Below are positions 35,871 through 46,332 of a stretch of 64,000 nucleotides of DNA, piece after piece. The position numbers and the translations under genes are program-made. Under the pieces are notes generated by a model. It did not search any database and was not told the DNA's origin. It was given only the letters and a program-made list of their open reading frames with translations. Where the stretch lies: assembly GCA_905221605.1 (NCBI GenBank), contig CAJNDS010002423.1, forward strand, positions 370,456 to 434,455, given 5' to 3'. The DNA comes from Symbiodinium natans. Taxonomy: Eukaryota > Sar > Dinophyceae > Suessiales > Symbiodiniaceae. The first letter of the stretch is position 1, and every line of letters begins with the position of its first letter.

Positions 35871-36700
35871 CCTTATGTGGGGAATCTTGGGTTGCGAAGC
35901 CTTGTCAATGCCGAAAACTTAAGAAAGGAAAATTTGCGGCCCAGCCTCTACCACTTCAGATTGAGCTCATATAGGGTCGGGAGCGGGAGCGCGAGGAACT
36001 TCTCCGTCATGCGGAAGCTCTACGAGGCCGGAAGCCCGGAGGCTCTGGCAGGCGGTGCCTTTGCTAAGGCAAGCGCCAAGGCCGCGCACACCGAGCACGG
36101 CCTCCTGGCGGCTTGGCACATCTTGGCACATTTGGCGCTGGAAGTGTGTCCGCAGGAATTGAGTTTGGACACGCAGCGAGAGATTCCCATGCAATGTGTT
36201 AGAGAGCTTCATCCCATCTTCATCCCATCAAACTCCTCAGCGGCTCCACATGCACCGCAGGTGAAGGCCGCAGTGGTGCCGAGATCGCATGGGGCGTCGG
36301 CCTGCAAGGGCGCCCGCGGTCTCCAGGAGTCCCTTGGTTCCCGGCCCGAGTTCGGCCTGGACTGTAGAGAAGGTTTGCATTCACTAAGAAACGGCACCAT
36401 GCCGCCTCGAGCAAGGCACAATGCAAAGTTTTGAAGCATGTCTTTGCTTTTTCGAGCTTGGGCCATTGACCATACGAGCCAATGGGACCTGCTGCTTGTC
36501 TCGAGCGCAACTTGCAAAGAGAGGCAGGTAGTTGGTGAAGGAAGAAGAAAGAGGGGGTGGACTGGAATTAGGGATGTCGGCCTAGTAGTTGCAGAAGAAG
36601 TAGTAGTGGTAGGTGGAAGGAGGAGGAGGAGAAGGACGAATAGTAGAAGCCTTGGTACTCGCTCGAAAGCATACCTACAACATCGTTATTTTGCCGGGTG

Positions 36701-36756
<56 letters not shown>

Positions 36757-37416
36757 CGTCGTCGTCGTAGTCGCAGTCGGAGTCGGAGTCGGAGTCGTAG
36801 TCGTAGTAGTTGTAGTAGTAGTTGTTGTAGTTGTAGTAGTAGTAGTAGGAGTAGTAGTAGGAGTAGTAAGAGTGCACATGCAGCAGCAAATGCAGCAGCA
36901 AATACCCGGCTTGCAAGTTTCAATCGTTCAAAAGTTATGTTAGTCGAATGCTCTGTACTTCATAAAGTGTCTGCAGCACCATTGGGCCCTTGAGCCGCAT
37001 TCGTGCAACAAAGCTTCTTTTCCAGCATGGGGCTTCCCAAACATCAGAGCTTAATTAAAGCCCTGAAGGCCAAGTAGACGACGCGCGAACACGGAAGCAG
37101 GTTGGATCACTTTAATTAGATCCTTGTAACAAAGGTTGCACATGGGTGCTGTCAACCTGTCATAGTCAAACATATCATGCCATGCTTGTCCACGCCATGT
37201 AGCAGCATGCTTCCACATGGAACCAACGGTTTCGCATTTCAAGCGTGATGACTCCAGCATCTGCACGTGACGCGGCGGTCGCGCCCGGGCACTCTGATCG
37301 TGATTTGCTGCGTCGCCTTGTGGTGGTAGCGGGGCCCAGTTGGCCCATTGGAGCAGTCAGCAGGCCAGCGTGAACTCGAAGGCAGAACATATTGCGACAC
37401 GCTGGAGCAGATTCAA
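35871..37416. other. 3' part of previous gene and spacer
   Basis: A long + frame continues to 36434 (SPEALAGGAFAKASAKAAHT, HGLLAAWHILAHLALEVC) and may hold another exon of the signal-peptide gene, but no splice pairing is convincing. Downstream of it lies the triplet microsatellite and then about 0.5 kb in which the first exon of the transporter should start. Confidence 0.4.
36686..36878. repeat. triplet microsatellite switching GTA, GTC, GTT and GGA-type units
   Basis: Blocks of GTA, TCG, GTA, TCG, CGGAGT, GTAGTT and GTAGGA triplets in one array, preceded by GGAGGA at about 36615-36635. Poly-Ser, poly-Val and poly-Leu/Tyr frames on both strands are repeat translation. Confidence 0.9.
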
Positions 37417-40400
37417 GTTCCCAGTGGTTGAATTCTTGTCCAGGTTAGTTGGCTTGGTTTCGGCGGCTGTGATTGGGCGGCACCTGGACGAAGCAGCCCT
37501 GGCAGCAATCGGCCTGGGCAACGTCATCACCAACATCACCGGCTGCTTCGAAGGCATACACTGTATGTAGATCTACAGTAAAAGGAGGTCAACAGGTGTT
37601 CTGTCTGCAAAAGGGCCGTAAATAGACGAAGTACTCTCATCTGCTTGCAGAAAATCCAGGCTTCTCCGCTCTTTGGGGTCTGTCTGCCGGCATCTCGACG
37701 CTGAGCTCTCAGGACTGGGGTGCCGGCAACTTCAAGGCCCCCTCGGGGAGGTTCAGACGTGGGGCCTGATAGGACTGATAGGACCCTCTCCAAGTTTATG
37801 GTTGACGCCGGTCTGTTGCCAGGCTGTTGGCATCACGCTGCAGCGAGCTTTCCTTATCCTGCTTTGTGTCGTCGACCTTCCCCTGCCACCTGTCAGTGTC
37901 ACACTGCGTAAATGCATCAGGCTTGTCCAATTACCTCGGCACTACCTCGCATGTGCGGCAGCAGAGTCTTACAGATTCTTTGCACCGGAAACGCATTCAG
38001 GCAAGATGGGGAGCCAATCACACATGGTGTGCCATGCGCAGACACCATAATGCTGCCATTTTGCTGATGCATAGAGACAACCCCATTCGTCTACTGGCAA
38101 AACAAGGCACCGGCAATAGCAATGGCATCATCTAGAGCATAAGAGAGTTGAGAAAGCCACCAGAAAAAGCCTTGCCTCGAGCACCAAGAACTCGCCTAGA
38201 AACAAAATTGCATTGTCAATGCGACAAGGCTGAACCCACGGTGTAGGCTAGATGATTTGACTTGGTGTAGACAAGTATCAAGGTTGCTTGTTTGGCTGAC
38301 CTCTGCGAAACTGCTGGTGGCCGCGGGCCAGCATCCGGATGTGGCGCACTACGTGGGCGCATACAGGTTGTTGAATAGCATCTGATTTCTTACTGTTTGC
38401 TGGCCAACGAAGGAGCAACGCTAACCTGAATGCTAGCCTAATAGTTTGTCCTGCTTGGGCTATTCGGCTGTTGGAGATCCTAGGTGTACAGCAGTGTGAG
38501 GACTCCGGGCTTGAGCCCTGGACAGCACACCGAAAGCTTTCTGCTTGAGGGCTAGCTTGGAGTTGGGGGTTTAGAGTTGGGGATTCTTGAGTTTCCGCTG
38601 TAGGAATTCTGCATTTCTTGTATGGAGCTTACAGTGAAGCACTGCCGAGGGCCCCCTTAAGACTGAAGCCGAGAGTTGATCCTAGTGTGTGCCGAAGAAC
38701 ACCAAGCAAAGTGTTTGGCCACATGATCAAACGGTGCCACCAGATGAAGATCCTCTCCCTACAGCTGACCTCATAAGCCGGGACAACGTCAGGATCTTCA
38801 TGTCCGCCAACTGTGTCCTTAGCCGCACTCTCTCTGCAACCTGGCCCTGAGTATAGCAAGTTTGGAAGCTCTTTCCCTTGGAACAAAACAGCCTTCTTAA
38901 GTGGCTTGGGATAAACATGCCACGAGCCCACCCACACCCCCCCCCCCCCCCCAGTTTTGATCACCCCCAATCACCTCAACGGAGGCCCTTAGCAATGTCC
39001 AGATAAATCTCTGGATGAGCATCAGCGCAGCCCTGCTGAACGTTTGCCTCAGCTTGGTGCTCATCCCTGCCTTGGGCTTCGTCGGGGCACCGATTACCGC
39101 GTACCCAGATGCATTCGGAATCAGGGTTTGCCATGGTAGTCCATCAAATTCAGGCCGCAACGTGTAATTATGAACTTTCAAAGCTTGCCATGATTGATTG
39201 GGACCTGGCTGCATTTTCACGGACATCGCTGGGGCTGCTGTTGCCTTCTTCACAACTAGGTGAAGGTCCGCAGATTTCCTTAAATAGTTCTTGTTAACCC
39301 AAGAAGGCGTGAGCAGCAAGAAACAAACCATGAACCCCCAGCTGCAAGCCCTGAATCATTGATGCCGAGCGCACAGAGAGAGAGAGAGAGAGAGAGAGGA
39401 GAAGAAGAAGAAAGGAGGAGGAGGAGGAGGAGGAGCAGTTAGCCAGGTGCATTTGCGACGCCTACGAAAGCCTTGGTATACTCCTTCTGGCGTCCCGGCA
39501 CCCAGGCAGCAGTACAGGTTTGTTTCTGGGTGTGAGAAATGACATCTGAAATCCTGAGCCCACACAACACCAACCCACACATCGAAAGACCCGAGGCCGC
39601 TTAAAGCTTGAGTGTGTCCCAAAGTTCAAGTCGCATGGTATGCCAACCTTTGGCCAAGGAACCCCGACTTCCGCAAATGCTGGGGAGGCTTCACACGTGA
39701 GGCCTTCAGCTTCTGGGGCTCGTACATGCGCATCTCCTGCCCAGCTATGATGCTCAGTTGCATTGAGTGGTGGACGTGGGACCCTTGGCTTGCTCCAGAA
39801 ACTGTGTGGAGAATGCTCGTGTCGAAATGCGATGGGGATCGAACAACGTGCTTTTGTTCAAATGTTCGCTTCGCCCCCCCCCCCCGCCCCGCGTCAGATC
39901 CCAGGATCTCATGTCTTTCCTTGCAGGCTTTATCAGTGAGCTGGCACAAGCGGTTCAATCTGTGGCGCCCGCAGTTGGCGACTTGCAGTATTGCATGGGC
40001 CAAGCCATGGGAAATGCAGCCAGCACCGTGGTGGGCAACATGCTGGGTGAAGGCAGTCATAGAGCTGCCAAGCGGGCGGCTCGTCTGTTGATGGTCCTTG
40101 CCGTCGTCATCATGCTGGTGCAGCTGGTTGCCTTCCTTATTCTTCGAACACATGTGGCGAGGCTCTTCACAAGGAAAGATGACATTCTGGCAGGAATTGT
40201 GGAGCTCTTGCCTTTTTCCCTGGCTTTCAGCTTCATGGACAGCCTCCAGGCTGTCATGTGTGACTTGGGCTTGGCGATGTTTGACTCTACACCTCAGTCC
40301 TTCTGGTCGGGTCCTTCAACAAATCCCTCCCCAATTCAAAAGCTGTACCTTTCGTACGTGAAAGTGCGGTGTGCAAGTCTTGGTCTAGGTCAATGGGGTT

Positions 40401-41894
40401 CGGGGTCCGAGTTCAGAGCTTCGAAGTGGGCAATCACGAAAGCTAGCTCCTGGTCGCGTTTACTTGCCGTCGATCCATGCACAAGCTACTATGACACGAC
40501 ATGTCGATGTTTTACGAGGCGCGTTAATGCTTGTTTTCGGGCGGGGAGAGGGGAGCCTTAGGCGAACGTATCAGCGACAACCAGTTCCACGCTCCTCCAC
40601 CCCACCACTCGAAAACCCCGCCCCCCGCCCGCCGGGAGTCGTGCAAGGCACAAGATAGAAAGCTGTTGCATGGCTCTTGGGACCTGCATCTTGCATACTG
40701 GTTCTGCCACGATTTACACCCATACGAGGCCACGATTCGAGCAAGTACGATTTGAGAATCTGGGATCCGTCACAAGCATACGAACTCGCTTCGGTTCGAC
40801 TTGGAGATAGTGCGGCGACTGTGTGCCCCCGATCAAACTGCAACGACCGTACGAACGTCAGATCGAATGCCGCATCGACCGTCGAACGACACCGAAAGCC
40901 GATCTAGTAGGGATTAGCTCCGGGATGAATTGTTATGCGATCCAGCTGCCGCTGCTCAGGTGGCGTACTGCAAGGTGCTGGGAAGCAAGACCTTGGAGCA
41001 CGCATCGTTTTCGTCTGCTACTGGCTGGTTCCCAAGTTTCTATCTGGTACCCTTTCCTGTAGTTTAGGATTCTTGTCTTGGGCGTTTTTTGTTGGGGTCT
41101 GGTCTCGTGTTGTCTCTTCTTCAACCTGGGCTGCCCTACATGAGGGCAAAGCATGGCCTTCCCGCCAGGCACAAAAACAAGTCCAATTTCCCAGCTTCTT
41201 CTGCGCCCCACCAGCCTCAACATGAAACCCCCAAACAATCCGAATGCTTAGCGAGTTTTTTTGCGAATATACTGATTCCCTCAACCTTAAACCCCCTTGC
41301 AACCAGACGAAAGAGACCAAGTGTAAGAACTTTTTTGTGTTTCTGTTGCTGTCTTAAGAGATGTGAGGTTGGGGTCCCGCTTGGGCTGGCCCTCGCCTTC
41401 GGTGCTTTTGGCATTCGACTTGGGCTCCAGGGGCTCTGGATTGGGATGAGCCCGGTGCGCGCATTCAAGTCTGTAAATTTGAGAATGTTGGGTACTCTTT
41501 TGGGGTTCCGAAAAAAGTTCCTGGAGAGACCGGCTCTGTTCGATGTTCTTCGAGGATTGTGGCGGTTTTTGGTCATGTCCTGCTCTTCTCAATTGCGGTG
41601 GCCAACCTGAACTGGGAGAGCATCGGGGAGCAGGCTGAGCGAACCTCCTGCACTGACAAAAAACACCTGCTCAGCGTTCCTATAGAGCTTAGGGTGCCTT
41701 CTTTGTTGTACCCGCGGCTTGGGTGTTCCAGCACCTTGCCAGGCCTAGCCCCCTATACTCGACGCGACCATTCATGTTGAATCCTTGAGCAGGTTGCGGG
41801 ACGCATCGCAGAGGGTGGAGCTCCTGGCGTCAGCTTGATTGACGTCTGTCGAGATGGCGAGACGCCTCCTCACGTCCCGACATCTGCGGCTTAG
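37417..41894 (+). CDS. MATE-family multidrug/toxin extrusion transporter (at least 11 exons)
   Basis: Integral membrane antiporter that exports organic cations or toxins using an H+ or Na+ gradient; 12 helices are expected. Exons: ~37417-37541 (RLVGLVSAAVIGRHLDEAAL, GNVITNITG), 37660-37736 (FSALWGLSAGISTLSSQDWG), 37823-37884 (GITLQRAFLILLCVVDLPL), 38283-38366 (LLVAAGQHPDVAHYVGAYR), ~38985-39099 (LLNVCLSLVLIPALGFVGAP), ~39640-39779 (AFSFWGSYMRIS, SCIEWWTW), 39905-40259 (AASTVVGNMLGEG, FMDSLQAVM), 40960-41027 (GVLQGAGKQDLGA), 41368-41456 (VGVPLGLALAFG, GLQGLWIGMS), 41555-41633 (FGHVLLFSIAVANLNWESIG), 41793-41894 (C-terminal tail, TAG). The ITG|FS, SQDWGAG, RVGN-like VVGNMLGEG and GVLxGxG signatures are diagnostic. 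Not located: the start codon exon and the helix normally reading LIPGL between 38366 and 38985. Introns are mostly GC-AG; one is GA-AG (39780-39904). Confidence 0.9.
38937..38952. repeat. poly-C run
   Basis: C homopolymer in a transporter intron, just before an AG and a TGA that blocks the simplest exon start. Confidence 0.85.
39370..39436. repeat. GA / GGA microsatellite
   Basis: GA dinucleotides followed by GAA and GGA triplets in a transporter intron. Confidence 0.85.
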
Positions 41895-43064
41895 GTTTTG
41901 GGCTGGGAGCACAGGGTTTAGCTAAGCTGTATCTGTAGCAGGGTGGTCATAGAGATACGCGATACTTTGAAATTCTAGTCCATACGGAGATGGGGATCCT
42001 ACCGTGGAGGGAATGCGCACCAGCAAACTGCTTTTCCGCGGGTCCGAGCTCCATGAACTCTGAGCCTTGAACCGCTGGGATGTGGGAGACAAAGGTCATG
42101 AGCTTGGGGGATCTTGGGGGATCTTGGGGGTGGGAGATTTCAGGACTTTGAGGTTGGGAGTTCATGTTTTGGGGCTTATGGGCGGTTCGAATTAGGAAGT
42201 TTGGAGCAGGCCGCGCTTTCTGCCTATGCCAGGACACATTGCAGAGGGACTCCGAAGCCTTCTCGGTTCTGCTCTAACCACTGGAATTCCGTGTCCATGG
42301 GAGGTTATGGGCTGGAATTGGTGGTCTTAGGGGGCCGAAAGCAAAACTCAAATCGGGTCCATGCACATGTAGTTGGTGTCCGCACTCTAATCACTCTGAA
42401 CCTACCAATTTTATGGCAATTTGTCAACAAAGCGCGTTGAAGGCAACAGGTCGCTTGGGAGGCCAACTACTCACATTTTTCGAGTGTTCAATTTGTACTT
42501 GTCGATCTTCCTCTTGCCGTTCTCTGTTGTCTGATGCAGCTCAAGTTTTGGAAGACGCTCCAAACGTCCTTTGCCCAAAAGGTTGTACATCATTTGGAAT
42601 AGGCCACCATTCTCTATGCACTCTCGAAAACCCTCGTTCGCTGGGTTTTCGTATATTCAAAAGTAAACCCGGCGAGCTTTGAAACAGATCAACAGGCCCT
42701 AGGCCAAGACCGCCAGGCACAGTTTCTTGCCTGCTTGTTCGACCCTGTTCCGGTTTTTTTTGGGTGGTTTGTTTCCCTGTGTCCATACAGCAAAAGGCCC
42801 AGGTTTGATTCCGGGTTCTTGCGTGTTGGTTCTGGGAGGGTCTCATCACGAGCTTCCCAGCAACGTATCTGTAGTACGCCATGTGCCAGGCTCAAGTTTC
42901 TTTACTTACTGTCCAAGGCCTACCCATCCAGGTCCAAGCCGTTTACTGCCTGGGCTACCACCCTTGGCTTTAAACGCTTTTGTAAAGTTTGTAAAGTGCT
43001 AATGCATTTTCGGGACGGTAGTCAGTTGATAAATAACATGCGTGCCTAACGCCATTTCGGCCAC
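41895..43064. other. intergenic spacer
   Basis: About 1.2 kb between the transporter stop and the SGNH-like gene. Short frames only; GGATCTTGGG is directly repeated at about 42109-42132. Confidence 0.5.
43051..43061 (+). promoter_or_regulatory. possible relic spliced-leader sequence
   Basis: GCCATTTCGGC, three bases before the ATG of the next gene, matches 10 of 11 bases of the GCCATTTTGGC core of the conserved dinoflagellate spliced leader. Such relics mark genes copied back into the genome from trans-spliced mRNA. The match is short and could be chance. Confidence 0.35.
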
Positions 43065-44279
43065 ATGCAGCTTTGCCAAGTATCTGGTACAGCAGCCTTT
43101 GTGGCAATATCGCTGGCAGCGACTTTCGCCTTCTGGCTTGGGCTTGACGATGTCTACCGCTTGAAGCACCATGGAGAAGAGCTCCGTGGTGTCTCAGCAG
43201 CGCGAGTGTCGACGGTCTTGAGGCATCATGAAAACGCGCAGCATGGTGATCCGACAGTGCTACGAACCTCGACGGCCAATACGGCCATACCGGCACAGTC
43301 ACCTCGGTCACCACCCTTAACTTTGGTCGGGCCTTCTGTCGCTCCACACTCGGTGCTCTTCTCAACCTCAATCGCCTTGCAGAGCAATGGGAGTACGAAC
43401 GCAGCCACAGGTTTAACGAAACCTCCATACTTCGACCGTGGCATCTACAACACGATTCATGGGGAAAAATATTATGACATCTCTCGTTTTGATGGTCTTT
43501 TGCCTGAAGGCAACTGGACTCTACTGTTGCCAGTTCTCAAGAAGCTTGCGAGCGGTGGCGACCTCAAGATTTTCGTGTTGGGCGGTTCCTTCACCTCCGG
43601 TGTGGATTGCCTGCAGCCCGCCAAAGGTACAAACGTTTCGCGGAGGCTTTGTGCATGGCCCTCGCGTTTCCTGCACTGGCTGCGCGCGGCTTTTCCGAGA
43701 TCAAGCGTGCAGATGGAAAACCACGCCCAAGGCGGGTCGCCCTCCAACGTGATTCTGGCAGGTCTTGGGCTCCTGAACTTTGCGGGTGTGGACTTGGTTC
43801 TTGTCGAAACGCTTGTGAACGACTGGGGGGATGAGGTCCGCGCCTATGAGCGGAACAGCAGAATAAATAAAGAGGTCGCAGTTTCTGCATCCTTTGAGGT
43901 GCTCCTTCGAACTCTGAAGAAGGTTGCCCCACGCAGCCTTATCTACACCGTGGAGGCTGCATGTCCAGGATGCAGGCTTGCCATTACAAACCACAAGAAG
44001 GTGTTAGAGTTCTACAAAATTCCCCACATGGACATGGTTAAGGTGGTCAAGGATGCACCAACACTTTGGAACGGGAGAAACCACCCCAGCTACCAAACAC
44101 ACCAAGCTCTTGCCGACCTTCTTGCCCTGAGTTGGAGCAACGTTTCTTTGCTGCGAAAATCGCTTCTAGAATTCTGCATAGTGAGTAATCGAGATCCCTC
44201 ATACTTCATAAACTTCGCTCAAGCCTTAAACATCCGGTCAAGACCTCTCTTTAAAGGACCCAAATTCAAAGCTTTGTAG
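43065..44279 (+). CDS. SGNH/GDSL-hydrolase-like protein, single exon
   Basis: 404 residues in one uninterrupted frame. Residues 8-28 are a hydrophobic N-terminal segment (AFVAISLAATFAFWLGL), a signal anchor or signal peptide, followed by a Ser/Thr/Pro-rich low-complexity stretch to about 120; so a membrane-anchored or secreted enzyme with its domain outside the cytosol. The SGNH blocks can be seen in order: FVLGGSFTSG (Ser 175, nucleophile), NHAQGGSPS (Gly near 223), VETLVNDWG (Asn 252) and NGRNHPSYQTHQALADLL (His 340). The usual Asp three residues before the His is not evident (Asn 336/339 instead), so activity is uncertain. Family members hydrolyse esters or deacetylate glycans; the substrate is unknown. 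Lack of introns beside intron-dense neighbours, with a possible relic spliced leader at the ATG, suggests a retrocopy. Confidence 0.78.
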   Translation: MQLCQVSGTAAFVAISLAATFAFWLGLDDVYRLKHHGEELRGVSAARVSTVLRHHENAQHGDPTVLRTSTANTAIPAQSPRSPPLTLVGPSVAPHSVLFSTSIALQSNGSTNAATGLTKPPYFDRGIYNTIHGEKYYDISRFDGLLPEGNWTLLLPVLKKLASGGDLKIFVLGGSFTSGVDCLQPAKGTNVSRRLCAWPSRFLHWLRAAFPRSSVQMENHAQGGSPSNVILAGLGLLNFAGVDLVLVETLVNDWGDEVRAYERNSRINKEVAVSASFEVLLRTLKKVAPRSLIYTVEAACPGCRLAITNHKKVLEFYKIPHMDMVKVVKDAPTLWNGRNHPSYQTHQALADLLALSWSNVSLLRKSLLEFCIVSNRDPSYFINFAQALNIRSRPLFKGPKFKAL

Positions 44280-45364
44280 TCTAGCTCGCAGGATAGCTTC
44301 TTTTGGAAATTCTTATGGCTCATGGCTCTCATGGCTCTAATAGCTGAGCTTGGAAGAAGAGAGCAAGGTTTGGGACCGCATGGCGGGCATGAATCTCGCA
44401 AATCTGGGGCCCTTGATGCAAGACTTCGGCGTTGACTTCTATCACCCTGCCAAGGACAGCATCAGGCTTCTGACCAAGCTGTCTACTAGGGTACCATTGC
44501 AACAATCCTCTTAAATAGAGCCAAACACCTATCTTGAGCCCAGACATTGAAGTACTGTCGAGCCTGACCCCTGTACAAACCTTTTTTGTCAGCCACTTCT
44601 GGCCACAAGGAGCGAAACAGGTTCTACGTCTGTACGAAGCCTTGCGCGGTCCTCTCCTCGCTGCATACTTCGACTGTTCGGCCCAAGATTCGTCGGGGCA
44701 ACTGGAGCCTTTATGAGGTCCTTCGGTTGCTTCGCACAGGGATGCTGCTCTTTGTTTGTGGGGCTGTCCGGGTCAACTGCTGAATGTTTAGTACTTAAGG
44801 TCTCTCTAAGACTCTGAAGTTCTCTGAAGTTCACTGTGTTAAGCCATCGGCTGCCGCAGAAAAGCAGGTTCAGGTTCGAGGTGTATAACTTCGGATGCCA
44901 ATGCCCCAGGGGACTTCAGGATCAATTGCCGGTGTCGTTCTTACAATTCCCGCCGTCAACGTTGACACAGCACCTCCTTTCTGCTGTTGCTGTCAGTTCT
45001 GGGTATTCTGAAGGACCGTCCTGGAAAACCTGGCTGGATCTCCATGACGCCAGGGTCGATCATGGAAATCCCCCTGTGCTTTGGGAGAAAGCCTACCTTG
45101 AGCATCACGTTTCTGAGGAGTTGAGCTTGGTAGTGGGGGCTTGATCCTTCGCATGAGGGATTCAGGATTTGATCTGCTAGGGGGTTTGGCTTAGAGTACT
45201 ATTTGGGGGCTCCTCAGGAGCTATGAGAAGCTCGGCAGGGCCAGGGTTACGCTGAACCATCGTTCCATCACGCTTCTGGGACTCTGGAATGATGGCTCGC
45301 ACGTGTCCCAGTCGGATACTATTTTCTGCAGAGCTGATGATGCCGGTGTGCGTTTGGAAAACAG

Positions 45365-45403
<39 letters not shown>

Positions 45404-46332
45404 TTTCGTTTTTTGCTTGCGAACACACAGGCCTCATCGTGTAAGTTAGGTTCGGCCAGTGTGGAAGAGCTGCTCAGGACTCTGGCCGACAGTTTCCCGG
45501 CGAAGGCGGAGGGGGTGGGGTTGTAGGCTTTGATGTGAAGCCGAACACCAAATCTACTATGAAGATTGAAAACTTGAAGTTTGGTAACTCAAAGATGAAG
45601 TTGATCTCAGTAGTCTCTTGCTAAGCAAGAGACTGCAGCGGTTGTTTCAGCCTCGCCACAAAGCATGCGAGCGGTTCAGTGCAGAAAGGGCTCTGGCGGT
45701 CAACTCGGTCAGCTCGTCGTTGTCTTGTGTACAAAGGGACAGAGCACTGTCTGACCATCTTAGTCACAGAAAAGTGTCTGAGGGGCTGCACACATTCAGC
45801 CACGATCATGTGCTGTTGCCTACGCAAGGAATCTTTGGATTCTGCGCCATCTCTATGGTTCAGGTGGCCGCGAAAAAGCGCGGATTAGCTACGAGGTTCC
45901 CACAAGGAGTTCTGATTCTACTTCACGGCTGGGATTCGAGTTCGCAGTTCAGGAATTCAGCTTGTCACGCAAAAGCCTTGGCCTTGAGAGTTGTGTGATT
46001 TAATTTAGACCATCTTCGCCCAAGCTGGCGATGGCCCTGCGCACAGTACCCACATCAGAGATCGGTCTAGCACAGGTCCAAAGTAAGGGTTGAAACAAGC
46101 CTTAACTTCAAGCGCTAAGCTTGAAACCTAAAGCCCTGCACATCCCCGAACGTTCATGCTCGAGATGTTCTTCCAGGTGTCGGAAAATAATTGCAAACCC
46201 TTCTCCGCGTTTATTCAGCTCAACAAGCACTAGTAAAACAAGCCGGCGAGACAGAGAACACTGTCCTACTCATTTTCAGAGATTCAGAGGATCCAACTTC
46301 GCCAAAGCTCTTTTGACATCTTGGGCAGTGCC
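44280..46332. other. spacer without recognised gene
   Basis: About 2 kb between the SGNH-like gene and the coiled-coil gene. It holds a TTG microsatellite and short frames on both strands without family resemblance. Confidence 0.5.
45363..45402. repeat. TTG triplet microsatellite
   Basis: About 13 TTG units followed by T6. A poly-Thr frame on the opposite strand is its translation. Confidence 0.9.

Noticed and set aside
36568-36993. Poly-Ser, poly-Thr, poly-Val and poly-Leu frames
   Set aside because: Triplet microsatellite read in six frames.
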